Origin: Ilyonectria destructans
Taxonomy: Eukaryota > Ascomycota > Sordariomycetes > Hypocreales > Nectriaceae
DNA length: 64,000 bases
Reading direction: 5' to 3'
NCBI GenBank assembly: GCA_020740775.1
Contig: JAHEWK010000041.1
Location: 1 to 64,000 of the forward strand
Below are positions 31,230 to 42,855 of the stretch, piece after piece. The notes beneath the pieces are model-generated. The model ran no database searches, was not told the DNA's origin, and was given only the letters and a program-made list of their open reading frames with translations. Position numbers and translations under genes: made by a program. The stretch's first letter is position 1. Every line of letters begins with the position of its first letter.

Positions 31230-32830
31230 ATGTCTAGCTTGGAAGAATTTATGGAACCTGCCGAAACTCTCTTTCATCTCTCCAAACAAGGCGTGTGGAC
31301 CACCATGCTGGGACAACTTACGCTGTACCTGACCGAGGCATTCGTCTCGTGATGGAGCAGCGAACAAAGTGGCGAGCTCGATATCCCTGAGGAGCACCGA
31401 ATCAACGACAAACTGGAGATGCAATGTGTATCGCCATTGAAGGAAATCACCTTCAGGGGTTTGTTCTCAAAGAGCACTAGGCGCATTGCAGGAACTTGCC
31501 TATCTCGAGTCTGATTTGATTCTACCCGGCGCTTTGCAGCACTTTTACCAAAGTTGACAGGGCTTGGTCGAGATTCACAGAACCATCGCTGGTCTGAATG
31601 GACTGCAGATGATTGCCAACATTATTTCCAAGCTCAAGGGATATCGTTGCTACATTCCCACGACACAACGGTAGCTACGCAGTGGGTTTAAGGTGAAATG
31701 GACCGCATGGAGCGGGATGGTCAGAACGTCAAGCTTGACTACAATAACGAGTTGAGTGACAAACATGAGGCCAAAATTTTCATATCCTCGACGACCGGGT
31801 TTGGAGAGTTCATCTTGATCCTCATGGGGAGGGTGTTCACCCTATTGGAAAACCTGCCGGCCGCCAATCAAATCAGGGAAGATACTCCCGAAGCTAAGGT
31901 CATTGATACCCTACCTGCGGCTCCAGGAAGGCAGCAACCCACCCTTCGATGAAGGACGTAGGGGATAGCCAGAATATGAGAAGCAGGAAGATGTGCTGAG
32001 TTGGTTTGCATAGTTCGACGAGAAGCTGGCAGCATTTGCAGAGGGCAACTAGTCAGCCCCGACACATCAACGAAGACCACTAGCAAAACCCAACGAGCTG
32101 ATTGATGGTTCTATAGGGAAACGAAATATGGATGTTGGCTTTGTGAATGACCTTGAAGCTAGGAAAGACTCGAGGTACCACTGGTCTCAGATCCTCGTGC
32201 TAGGAGAGCTCAAGAGTAATCGATCCGCCGACAAAGCCTCGAAGCATGACTTGATCTTGGGAGGTACGCGAGGGAAGTGTTCGTTGCTCAGGACACTCAC
32301 CGCGTCGTCTTGGGCTTTGCCGTATGCGAATCTCTCATGAAGACATGGGCGTTTGACTGGCTTGGGGGCATCGCATCCGAGCAGTTCGACATCAACCATG
32401 ATGGACTGCAGTTTGTGTTTACGATCCTCGGGTTTCTCTGGATGAACGAGGAGCAGCTTGGGTTCGATCCGACGATCATGACGGCGAACAACGGGCGCTT
32501 CATCGAGATCAAGCAGGATGGTTCGACGGAGCGGATCATAATCGACGGGCTAATGTAGCGTGCGCGTTGTATATTAGCTGGCCGGGCGACGACTTGCTGG
32601 AAAGCCCACCGCAAAGGACACCCGGAGATACTGCTTGTCATAAGGATTCGTGGCAGTATTCGGAACGCGACGAAGAAGGTGACTTGGTACGTGAGGCGAC
32701 TGGTAAAGGCGCCGTCAACGAGGCCTGGTACCATCACCACGAGATAGTCCCGGTTCGCGGGGAAGACGATGACATTCGGAAAAATGTTCGAGGAGGACTG
32801 GATGTCACAAGAGCTATGAATTGTTCCTAA
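31230..32830 (+). pseudogene. FunK1-type fungal protein kinase relic
   Basis: Several frames in order give a FunK1-like protein. They are LEEFMEPAETLFHLSKQGVW from 31230, LDIPEEHRINDKLE near 31380, FSKSTRRIAG near 31465, then NELIDGSIGKRNMDVGFVND from 32093, WSQILVLGELKS near 32180, and WAFDWLGGIASEQFDINHDG, FTILGFLWMNEEQ and FDPTIMTANNGRF at 32340-32500. 32600-32820 still shows KDSWQYSERDEEGDLVREAT and YHHHEIVPVRG. Frameshifts and stops separate them, and the kinase C-lobe is absent. FunK1 kinases are a large fungal family of unclear function. It begins about 210 bp beyond the Tc1/mariner element. Confidence 0.75.
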
Positions 32831-33164
32831 TTCCTTAATGGTATCTAGGCAAGCCACGTTTAGAATGAAGAACCTCAGAATTTGTCGTGGACAGAGGGAT
32901 TTGTCTCTACTGGTCGGGGTAACCGCATGGCGATTTCACTCCGGACATTGTAGTCTATGCCACGGCAGTGGAGCCGACGAAGTCAGAAAATGTGTTGAGG
33001 CAAATCTTGGGGGCTTTTCTGTTATAGGGCGTTATAAATAGTCGCTATATAAAGGGTGATGGTGCGCTGGCCCACCTTCCCTTTAAGAATCGAGACGCCG
33101 TCCTCAGGGTTGTGCAGGGTGCTCAAGCTGGATGGGATGTAGCCCAGTTCTTTCCTACCAACGA

Positions 33165-33385
33165 TTGATTATGTCTTGGGTTCTCTGGGTTCCAGCATCA
33201 ACCCCAAATTGAACCTCGTCTTCTGCACTGCTAGATAACTCCCAGTAGGGAGTTTAACCTTGGTTGTAGCACTAGTGGTCCATCCACATTGATTCGTTCG
33301 CCTCCAACCTCCCAGGACATAGACCGATCGTGGTCTGACACCTCGAGGATCTCTCGCTCGATCCATTCATATCCGTTTGTGGGCG
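33165..33385 (-). pseudogene. Coding relic, unknown family
   Basis: On the minus strand, GYEWIEREILEVSDHDRSMS and GGERINVDGPLVLQ in one frame are followed in another frame by KVKLPTGSYLAVQKTRFNLG. The order and spacing suggest one protein broken by a frameshift near 33260. I do not recognise it. The surrounding 32860-34080 has no other supported gene. Confidence 0.35.
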
Positions 33386-34088
33386 TCGGAGTCTATTACT
33401 TTGTCAGTTTGACCAGTAGTATCAGTCAGAAAGTTCACAGTCATCTAGGGTGTTAATGACTTTATGCAGGTATAGATGAGGAGAGGGAGGAGATAGAGGA
33501 ATGCATTTAATTCTCGAGTTAGAACCATCGTTCCCATTAGTGCCTGATGCAGGGAGCAGTGGGATGGTGATCCGAGAGAGCGCGACCTGGCTACCCAATG
33601 CTCAGGATGTGCAGATTGCACTACAGTGGGAATGGTCGGGCTGATCATCGTGTGATCCACAGTTGGAAATGAGCGTAAGTGCGAAGTGAACTCAAGTGCA
33701 GAGTGAACACGGAAGTCGTCCTTGCCAAGAAAAGTCAAACCCAAAGATGTAACTTAAAGATAACCTCACTGAGGCACTCCCCCAATGGTAGCGCCTGCTG
33801 CATCCTTCGTGGAGATTACGGAGTACATCGAGGGACCTGACACCCCTAACTGGTCCAGGCCAGGCTGTATGGGAGATTGATGGGCCCGCGATATCCTCGC
33901 GTATGGTGTTTGTCGCATCTCTGCTTAACAGGAATCCGCCAACTCCCTATATCAGTGAGGCCCTGCCTGAAGGTAGGATGCCTCCATGGTTCGCAAATTA
34001 GTCGCCTTTTATAACATGGCTCGCAGAGACTACCGGTACGACGCAACTGGAATTCTCAAGCCACAACCGACACCTAAGCCGCAATAAG

Positions 34089-34217
34089 ATGCCGCCCTCT
34101 GCTATTGTTGTGGCGCTCTGCATTTTTGTAGTTGCGCTCGTTCTCCTGGCCTATCTCATCTGGGATCGACACATTTTCCCCGGCAGGCAGCGCCGCAGGG
34201 ACGAAAAACAGGGCTGA
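34089..34217 (+). CDS. Putative 42-aa single-span membrane protein
   Basis: A short ORF with a clear architecture: a start MPPSAIVV, a single hydrophobic span of about 20 residues (CIFVVALVLLAYLIW), and a basic tail (PGRQRRRDEKQG). The positive tail predicts an N-out, C-in orientation. It has no recognised family. The upstream context AATAAGATG is acceptable for a fungal start. It might instead be the last exon of a larger gene or chance. Confidence 0.35.
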   Translation: MPPSAIVVALCIFVVALVLLAYLIWDRHIFPGRQRRRDEKQG

Positions 34218-34361
34218 AGCCGAAGCGTGTATTGCTCAACCTAACTGTGATAGGGGAAGCAAGCTCAGAGGATGCTAAGGGCCTCGGAAAAACTCAAGCT
34301 CGTGGTCGGATCGATCCCCATAGGGTGGGGCGACGTCCTCCATTCAAGCTGACAAGACCTT

Positions 34362-34735
34362 TCACCCGATAAGCCATGAAGATATCTGTGACCATATCCC
34401 TGAAAACCCTACCCATTTGACAGTAACCATTCCATAAGGGTGAACGCTCTCATGTCCCAAATATTTCCACCCGCCGGCATCATGCAATCCAAAAACGATG
34501 CCGTCGCGGTACAGAAGTGTACAACCGCTTTTCGTTTCCAGCTGTTCCCTTGAAAATGGTACGTTGACTATCCATTCTTCCTCATCCTCAAACCATTTTA
34601 TTGAACCCTTCGCATGTAGGGATTTGACTTTGCACTTCGATGCCAAGTCTTGCAGAGTGACTGTCTGTAAACTTGGAGATGTCCCAACAGCCCACCACCC
34701 TGGGGATTGCCAATATTTGTGACAGAGATGCCTCT
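34362..34735 (-). CDS. Unrecognised ORF fragment
   Basis: The minus-strand frame is open from about 34735 (YWQSPGWWAVGTSPSLQTV) through TLQDLASKCKVKSLHA, WFEDEEEWIVNVPFS and GIVFGLHDAGGWKYLGHESV to a stop at 34362. Its aromatic-rich, non-repetitive composition looks coding, but no start is convincing; the ATG at 34646 would give 94 aa. It may be a relic or the last exon of a gene. I do not know its function. Confidence 0.35.
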
Positions 34736-34883
34736 GGCTGAGTCTTGGAACCGTAACTGGCCAGAGCCTGCTTGGCCAATGTGATCATGCGGCCCCCACC
34801 GATATGGGACCCAGGCCTCGCCTCGCAACCAACCAACCAACAACATTAATACTTCCCCATCGTTAGAGGTAATGGGGTGGAAA

Positions 34884-34900
34884 GGGGGGGGGGGGGGGGG
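34884..34900 (+). repeat. G17 homopolymer
   Basis: An unbroken run of 17 G (17 C on the other strand), unusual in this window. It is a possible sequencing or assembly artefact or a mutational hot spot. Confidence 0.95.
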
Positions 34901-35911
34901 CGGCGTGCAGGAGACTGGTGTGGATTGCAACAGGGTGGCCGCATCATGAACGGACGTGGCTGGGGCGGGTCGCGAGGCGAACGCGCTATTGACGCCGCTA
35001 CCTACCCAACAAACCGCGGGCGGAGCCGATCCCTGGATGTGGCTCTATTGGAGCTCGGAGATGGACATCCCAAACGAATTAACAAGGGTGAATCAAGCCC
35101 GACCCCCAGGGTACCAACTCACCGGTTGTCATCCTGGTTGCATTGGCAGATGCAGGGTGCATGACACTGTGCGGGGGATGCGGCTGCCTCTGCATTGATG
35201 TACTCCCTTGCTAGCTGACCCATGGCGTTGGCGCGTCTGAGTACCAACGGCCTGACCCGGGGCAGGCCATAGACGACACGGGGTTCGTCCTGTTTGATAG
35301 GGAGTACGTGAAGAGCGCAATGTCTTGCGGTACCTCTCTGCTAGAGATGAAAGCCCCACGGGCTGCTGTTTGCTGTGGCAGAATACACCATCTCCTTGCT
35401 CGTATCCTCTGCTTGAACTTGTGCAGAAAGGGCGATTAGGTAAAGGTAACATATACTTTGTGTAATTGAGTACTTCCACCCACCAATTCTACCATGATGT
35501 CACTCGGAGACCGTCCTTGGCCGTTGAATGCGGACTGAGTGCGGTGGTGTGTGAGTTCCACTCAAGCTCTCGTAGGATTTCAGGCTTGCCGGAGGAGCAC
35601 CTTGCCGCTCTGATCACCTATGCATTTAATCGCCATGTTGCATTGCAGCGGGTTGAGAGTGGCGGAACATTGCGGCGACGCCTTGGCTGCAGAACGGCTG
35701 TCCTAACCACCGCGCTGTTTTCAACGGCTGTCGAGTCACTTTGACCCCCCTCCCACCCCCCCCTGCTCTCAGCCGTGTGATTCCCTTGCATAATGGTGCC
35801 TCCCCAGAGGTGATCGGTCGTTTGAGTGCTCCGAATGAGGCTCTTATTGTCGGTCAAGTGGGCCATTGGGTATCGCCTGCGAGAAAATCCTGCTTCGTTC
35901 GGTGACTAGCT

Positions 35912-36432
35912 ATGCGCTGCGCAAGAACGCGCAATGGCAGTCTAGATACCCATTCGTCGAGTATGACTGACTCCGTTACCAACTACTGGCGGTGTGCTAT
36001 TTTTGGGTGCAGACGGAAGGCCGGGGGTCAGGAGCGGGCTTTACATCTTACCTCTTCACTCGACCAAGCAGCCGTAGAGGCAGTGGCCGGTCTTCTGACC
36101 GCTGTAGTAAGCATTGGGAGTTCACGTCCGCCGAAGTTGGAGATTAACAAACTTATCCGCAGCATTTCGAGTAACAAGGAGCACATTGCCATCGTCTATG
36201 AATACATTAGGAAAGTGACAATGGGCCGGAGGTTGTGGAGGATGTAGCTAAATTCCTCTGGCGTTCTGGCTTTAGCTTTACCAACTACCCGGTCAGCTGG
36301 AATTGGAAGGACGGAGTACTTGTGGATTCGTCAGAGATTGTTCACGCTGATGGGGATGGATGGAATGGGAAGCTCTATGGGCCAAGAGAAGCAAGGTGGC
36401 TGTTAGGATCAGGCCACAGCATAGCCGCTTGA
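35912..36432 (+). pseudogene. Kinase-like protein relic with one frameshift
   Basis: One frame gives PPKLEINKLIRSISSN and HIAIVYEYI up to about 36210. The continuation is in another frame: GPEVVEDVAKFLWRSGFSF, then NWKDGVLVDSSEIVHADGDG and KLYGPREAR to 36432. The tokens resemble an uncharacterised fungal protein-kinase-like family (HIAIVYEYIE, WRxGFSFT, NWKxGVLVD). A single frameshift near 36212 separates the halves, so the damage may be recent. The kinase N-lobe is not visible, and the region 34910-35910 has no other supported gene. Confidence 0.5.
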
Positions 36433-37736
36433 CAAAAAAAAAAGCTTCTATTTCTTTGTACTTGCCTGTCGTTGGCATTTGCACTATCAATAGCGTAGCT
36501 ACCTCACGTCCTCCTCTAGCTACGGCCGTTCGAGTGCGGCCGGCTTACTCCGTATAAGTGATAACATTTCATCACCTTCGCATGTACAATCATGGGATGA
36601 TGCATACCGCGGGGGGTTTGGCTGGCCTACAATAGTTTGCTCCTCTTATATGGCTCAGCGCCCAACGCCCCTCTAGAAAGCTAAGTCCATATAGCAAGCT
36701 AAATTGGAACAATGGAGAGGGCAAAGACTCGAGCATGACACTCGTCGCTACCTCAGATGGTGGTGAGCCATACGAAATCTGGATCCTGGGAGAGCTCACA
36801 CATGAGGGTGGACAGATAATCCTTGATGCATTAGGGGGGATGGATTTGATTCCGTACAGGAGGCTGCTGGAAGCGGCGGTGTAGAAACTAGGTGATCACA
36901 AACAACCGGCCGCATTTGAACAGCTGTGCCTGGACAGGGATCACACCACGCTATTGATGCGACCACATAAGCAGCCGACTGTATTTGGTTGACCCCGATA
37001 GTACACGCCCCCTTCAGGCTACATGGAGGCGGTTATAATCCCAGTAATGCTTTGCTGGGGTTTTAAGCTTCGGCAATTTTCACTCACCGGTCAACAACCC
37101 TGATTGAACTGTTTTACGATGGGCTGCTCACCCCGGCCACCTTCTTGGTTGTGAGGCCTTGTGCGCGTCTGAATACCACGGAAACTTTGATGGACGCCGT
37201 ATGTGCTGGTCAATTGACAAACCGGCAGTTCCGCAGCGTTAACCGTCCCGGCCAGAAGACATCCCACCTGCCCTATTAGATGAGTAGGGCTCATAAGCTT
37301 TGGTCAGGGTGTCTGAAGGCATTATTTGCGACCCTAATCAGCTTGAGGATAGCCAATTTTTATCTCCCATAAAGATGCTGGAAAGCGTGCTTTACCTCCG
37401 GCCGTATAGAGTGTTCCCTACTCGGAAATCCGTCGCCTAAACATGTGCCGTTCCTAAATTAGGGCTCGTGTTGAGCGAGATTGGGCTAATGCATGCGCAG
37501 TCTGGATTAGTGCTGGTGTGTCTAAGATGCTGATACAACATCACGAGCAAAAGGAAGGCATCCAATCAGCACCCGCCTACAAGCGCAGGTATCATACACC
37601 GCCACTTTTGGTGCTTTCACAATAAGGTTGGGCTTCTACAGGACTAGCACCTTGACAAATGACTATATATTCAGGTTCAAAGCGCCTGATACAAATGCAT
37701 ACCATAACCAAGCTTCATTGTTCTTCACTGTTCCCA
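36433..37736. other. No supported gene
   Basis: Contains an A11 run at about 36434 and several short overlapping ORFs with no family signal. Nothing else is seen before the zinc-finger gene. Confidence 0.4.
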
Positions 37737-38496
37737 ATGACGTCCTCGAAACCTACCCAACGTTATCACCATTTTTCTGGCGATGAGGTGTACGGAATAT
37801 TATGTGATTCGCCTCCCGAAAGGAATGAACTTTCGATAGATGGAAAACGTAAACATGTAAGCCTATGCTTAACTACAACTACTCGAGCTAACATAGGCGA
37901 AGCTAAACGCCAACCCCAGATGTCCAGAGTGTTTTTGCGAATCGAACTCTGTACCTGAGTTGAAAGAACATTTTGAGAAGAAGTTATACTGCCGTGAACC
38001 AGATAAGCTCAGAGACAGGATCCGGCAGATTCTGGATGAGACATCGCAATTCGTGACTCCATCAGAAATACTGGGAAAAATCAATGATGCAGACGTCGAA
38101 GAAAAGCAGGTATTCCGTGCTTTGAAGAAACACAAAGACAAGGTATGCCAAGCAACAAACTCCCATGTCTTTTGTCTAATATCTAGTAGGAATGGAAACA
38201 ACATGATAGTCATCATTGGAAAGGGATCAATAACAAAGCAAAGATGATCCAGAGAAAATGGGACGATAAAGATACTTTCCGGTTGTTAGTTGGGAAATCG
38301 ATATCCAACCGAACCTTTTCGGTTAGAAGATCGCAAATAAAGCAAGTAAGTGTGGACAATACAACAATAGCAATTGGACCAGCTGACAAACATACAGCTG
38401 AAGGCAAATCCTCGATGCCCTGGCTGTAAACATGTTTTCAAATCTCCGGATAAATTGAAAGAGCACCTTGAACCCTCTGAAGGGTGTCCGAGTTAA
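37737..38496 (+). CDS. Small protein with two C2HC zinc fingers, four exons
   Basis: The exons are 37737-37856, 37897-38142, 38190-38345 and 38398-38496. The introns of 40, 47, 44-52 nt class (GTAAGC/GTATGC/GTAAGT donors; GCTAAC, TCTAAT and GCTGAC branches; TAG/CAG ends) are all phase 0, and the joined frame is open for 206 aa. The first finger follows LNANPRCPEC and closes with ELKEHFEKKLYC; the last exon repeats the pattern with KANPRCPGCKHVF, DKLKEHLEPSEGC. Between them lies a helical region (RDRIRQILDETSQFVTPSEI, DVEEKQVFRALKKHKDK) and a Trp/His-rich stretch. The duplicated NPRCPxC finger suggests nucleic-acid binding. No named family is recognised. An open segment after it, about 38650-38849 (SIEEISDQDADAEMENDD), is not joined to this model. 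Confidence 0.65.
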
Positions 38497-40085
38497 ACTC
38501 AGTCCCAAAGTGCTAATTTCTACAACTTTTGCCTTCAGCGCCACAACCAGAAATTTCTATATTTTATTGCTTGTATTAGGAATTTAGATACATAGTGAAA
38601 ATAGAAACGCACAATTTTTATCATCACATCTATATCGCTGTTACACTTTACGCTCGGAAGCATCAATCGTGAACCTAATACAAAGCTTCAGCGACTATTA
38701 ACTACAAGTACGAATGGCTCAACCACTACTGCTCCGCCCTCAATAGAAGAGATAAGCGACCAGGACGCCGACGCTGAGATGGAGAATGATGATAGCTTTG
38801 CGTTAATGAACGCCCCCACCTATGCAGCAACAGGGCCCATCCAATAATGCCCAAACCCTGACCCCCGTTTCATAATGCGGAATGGCAATGGTAGTCCCGC
38901 GACAAGGGCAGCGATTGCAATGAGTCGATCAATGTCCAGCATGAACATGGCTATGCAAAGCATTCTAAAGGATCCCATGTATATAGAATAAGACAATGGG
39001 ATGACACCATGTCTAAAAAGCCTCCGCCGAGGAGTGTGGTGGCTGCTTAGAGTGCTGGCAAGGATATCATAATGACCAAAGACTCACATAGCGTAGTTTG
39101 GCTTGACCATGATGTGTTAATATGAACCCTGTTGTACATTGACTGTCCGATTCCTGCTGCACACAGTCCTCTTGCTTAAGTAACTAGGTATCAAGGACAC
39201 GGATTTATTGTGAATCAAATCCAGAATAAGCATCATGGCGTTTGCTTCCATAGAGGTGCGTATGATGTGCTGGCGTATTGCATCAGCTAGGGAGAGCAGA
39301 GCTTGCTTACTACACTTGGCATACTTGGAGATTCCGGCGTCATTTTTGGGCGCTGGCATTCGCAGCCACGTGGTTATAATAGCCATCGAGTGTGAGAACG
39401 GGATGAGTTGGGTAACCTGAGGGATTGGGAATGAGTATCCATGGCGAGTGGGTTGTCGTGGACGCCGCGAGTTGAGAAGGATTTCTCATTGAAGGACCGA
39501 TATCCTAATAACAAGAGCCGGTCGTACAAGAAGACTTTCAAACGCGTCTTCTCAAATGACCTTATCTTTCCAAGTAAAGAGGGTGATTCTGGCTGACCGG
39601 GTGCAGATGTTGGTAATTAGGGGGCCTAGGTTCTAAAGATGGACAGCAGAGAATCACGAAGCAAGGTGACGGGTGATGGTCAGCACTCAATCCGCACTAG
39701 ATCAACTTGGCCGGCAGAGGATGACTCGCTGGCACAAAGCGCTTTCTCTGAGATTGCATTCCCGTACATATTTCGTGCCTCGACTATGTTAGAGGTCGCA
39801 ACAGCAAATGCATAGACAAAACCACATGACAATCGCCCTCATTAAGAGGCACTTGAATTCTCTATATAAGTCTCAATTTTGAGCAATCTACTTTCGATCG
39901 AGATAAGTTGATGTTTGATGTTCTCGACCGCTGTCTCTAGTCCTTGTGTAGTCTCCAACACCCTGTCTTGAGAAGAAGGCTCCCTATTCCTCATGTTAGC
40001 CGAATGCGCATCTTCAGGGACTGCGGGAGGGTTCCAAGCATACTTCGTAAAGATTCCTTGACGTATACACTCAATACCCTTATTT
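38497..40085. other. Weak coding patches only
   Basis: 38650-38849 (plus) is an acidic open segment ending at a stop (LTTSTNGSTTTAPPSIEEIS, then DADAEMENDDSF). 39117-39386 (minus) holds a helical patch (ALLSLADAIRQHIIRTSMEA) that faintly recalls the C-terminal half of fungal Zn2Cys6 regulators. Neither has a start or splice support. Confidence 0.25.
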
Positions 40086-40742
40086 GTGCAGCGCTGGCAG
40101 GGATTGTTTTCGTCGCACCTTCCCTTTCCTGCGCGACAGCCTTCACACGCCTGTACTGAGAAGAAGCGGGACCTGCCCCCCGTCAGCGGTCCTCCGCCCC
40201 CCCCTTCATCGCCAACACCCGCTAAGTCCGACGAAAAAATTAAGAATACTGATTCTCGCTCGGCGGATGATTCGACAGGCGATTCCTCGGACTCCCCGGT
40301 TGAAGACTGGGAGGAGCTTTATAGCAGCGACGACATGACCCGCCAGCCACGCGTCACCCCCCGGCAGCCGCCGGTCTACCGTGATGACTACGACACAGAG
40401 GAGGAGAAGATGCCAGATCCGTGGAACGCCATTGGAATCATTGGCATCCGGGTCTACTCCAAGAACGAAGGCCTTGAGCTTCGCACCGTCATGGAGGGCA
40501 GCGAGCTGCTCGAGGGCGAAATGGGCGAGAAGGGAGCCGCGGATCTAGACGATGCCCAGATAAATGCTGGGGGCGTCCGCGCCGAGGAGAAAGACGGCGG
40601 CGATACGGCAAAGATGGAGTGTAAAATCGCCTCTTACCCTCCGGTGATTCACAAAGACGACTTAGAGATCAGATTCGAAGCCGAGGGCAAGGAGGAGAAC
40701 CCAGCGATTGGGAGCCTCCACGATGCGGATGAACACGCCTGA
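40086..40742 (+). CDS. Acidic low-complexity protein, unrecognised
   Basis: 218 aa with three parts. A Pro-rich stretch (GPPPPPSSPTPAKSDEK) comes first, then a Ser/Asp-rich box (DSRSADDSTGDSSDSPVEDW), and then a more ordered region DPWNAIGIIGIRVYSKNEG followed by an acidic C-terminus. The ordered segment is likely the conserved core. I do not recognise the family. The start is unsure because upstream codons in another frame (TLNTLICAALAGIVFVA) look like a membrane or signal segment that may belong to an earlier exon. A broken, inverted paralogue lies at 63381-63850 with the matching box DSRSTYDSASDSSDSPIED. Confidence 0.5.
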   Translation: MQRWQGLFSSHLPFPARQPSHACTEKKRDLPPVSGPPPPPSSPTPAKSDEKIKNTDSRSADDSTGDSSDSPVEDWEELYSSDDMTRQPRVTPRQPPVYRDDYDTEEEKMPDPWNAIGIIGIRVYSKNEGLELRTVMEGSELLEGEMGEKGAADLDDAQINAGGVRAEEKDGGDTAKMECKIASYPPVIHKDDLEIRFEAEGKEENPAIGSLHDADEHA

Positions 40743-41469
40743 ACCGACACCACTTGAGTCTCAGCTCTGAGAAGGAGGAGGCAATCCGGTCTGATAGAGA
40801 CGAGCTCGCTCAGAAAGAAGGTCAATATCCTCGCTGCCACGTTCAACGCCGGACATAACGCCTTATAGGTACTACGATACTATGGGCATGATTCTGCTTG
40901 GGATACTCCCACTTCCTAAGTGAGTACCCCGCTAAGCCTGAGATCAAGCAGCAGATGGCCAGGGAATGGAAGTTAACAGGAACAAGTGTATATGGTTGGG
41001 TAGCTGGAGTCACAGGGCACGAGGATTCTCTGGCAATTTTCTGTCGCATCAATTTTTATCATTTTTCTGGTCTTACGCAATCGCATACCTGCAACTTGGT
41101 GTATTGATTGATGCATCTAAACATATTCCATCCATACAAGGCTCATGAACAGCAATGTCGTGCCCGCGTGGTTGAACGTGTGGAAGCTGTTCATCTTGGT
41201 TAGGTTCACAAGGCCCAGCTCCTCTTCAATCTCTCCCTCCCCACCAAATGTCGGCCTGCTCTGCGGTCTCTGCATCTCCACGTTCGTAACGCAAACGCCC
41301 TCGCTTTTTTGTTTGTTTTCTTACTTACACGTGTCGTCGCGTCTCAACGGGCATTGCTCTTCATCGGACACCAGCAAGGTTACGCGTTATGGGTCATCCT
41401 TCTGAGTGCCGGGCCACAGGGAGTTCTCCCCGTTCGGCTCGCGTGTTGTGATTCGGGAGTAGCCATGGG

Positions 41470-41970
41470 TTGATGCCCGAGGTACGGCTACGACAGGGTG
41501 ATGTACTTAGGTCGGTACCTGCCAACAGGCCGAGTCCTTAGGCTGGAGTGCTTGGTCTGGTAGTCCCGGCACCAAAAAAGATCGCTTCCGAGGGATCCAG
41601 ATTGCCGGACAAAGGAAAGGCCCACCAATTTTGCATCCTAGTCGGCCCCCTGTTCATCCGCCTTTCCCTTGACGGAGGAGGTGTGATTTTGCATTGTGAC
41701 ACGCCCGTTCAGCTCCCTCCCCCTTGCAAATGGCCCCTGTTGGTGCCCTGAACAGGCCCCCGATGCCCTAGTGGAGCCACCCTTGGGCGGCATGGACAAG
41801 GGCTCCTAGTCTTATTGAGTCTACTCCAATATTGTGGCGGATAGACTCCGGGAACCCCGCCCTTGCACCAACCTGGGGCGAGATATTTCGACCCCGGCCC
41901 TGTTCCCACCACCTCAGCCTCGTCTGCCCATCTCAATTCTCACTACGCGAGTCCAGAACTCGCCCATCCC
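41470..41970 (+). repeat. Unclassified repeat family 2, copy 1
   Basis: Similar, as reverse complement, to 58130-58620. Shared blocks in order include GTACTTAGGTCGGTACCTGCC near 41502, CTTGGTCTGGTAG near 41551, AAAGGCCCACCAA near 41618, CTGTTGGTGCCCTG near 41737 and CCTGTTCCCACCACCTCAGC near 41899. No coding frame runs through both copies. The class is unknown. Confidence 0.55.
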
Positions 41971-42855
41971 CCACACTTGTGCACACCCGTACCATCCGGC
42001 ATCGCTCTCACCTGTTTTATCCCGGGAAGTCAAGGACAGGTCGAGCGATACACTGGTCTACGGCGGTCCGGCGCCCAGCATACTCTTGGATTTGCAGCTG
42101 GATACGTTTCGGTATTCCTCCTCTTCTCTGTCTAGCTGCAGACTTTCATCTGGTGCGAGAATACAGGAGTGCGCCACAGATCAATACCTACAGGCAACAC
42201 ATCAGCGACTGTCAGCACATTCTCAGCCTAGTAGGTGGGTGTGAGTTCAGTCTCAGACCCTCCGACTTCATCCAAGACGGGCCTCTATCAACCTCTCAGT
42301 CCCATGGTACCAGTCACGACTTGCACACTGCAGTAAACAAGAGGAGTTACTCGGAGTAAGTTTTTGGCTTATGTATCCCAACCATGATCAAGTCTAATCA
42401 TCTACGGACATTAGAAACGCGTACAGTCGGCCCCAACGACGAGACCGAGCCAACGTTGGCCCAACTCCCCTTGCCCGAACACAACCGTCGGCTGTACACG
42501 AACCCTCGCGACGGGTCATCCTCTTTCCACTTCCCCGAAGCTCACACTCCGACACGATATCCTATCCTAACGCGGTCGCTTTTTTCCATCTCGACGTCCC
42601 GGCCGTCACCCAGCAGACAGTCGGTGTACCGAACCGATTCCCCCACCCAACAACATCATTCCCAATATCGAAACGATTGTCGAGGCTGCCACCGCCACTG
42701 CAAATACCGCATCATTCGAGCACTGGGTTTGTTGGTACGCCCGTTCCGTCATCTATCTCACTTGCAGTGGCAACTCCCACTATCGTACCTGCACTTGTAC
42801 ACTTGCTACCTTATGACGGTACTTAGAGGGAACAGTCACGACAAACACGCTGACG

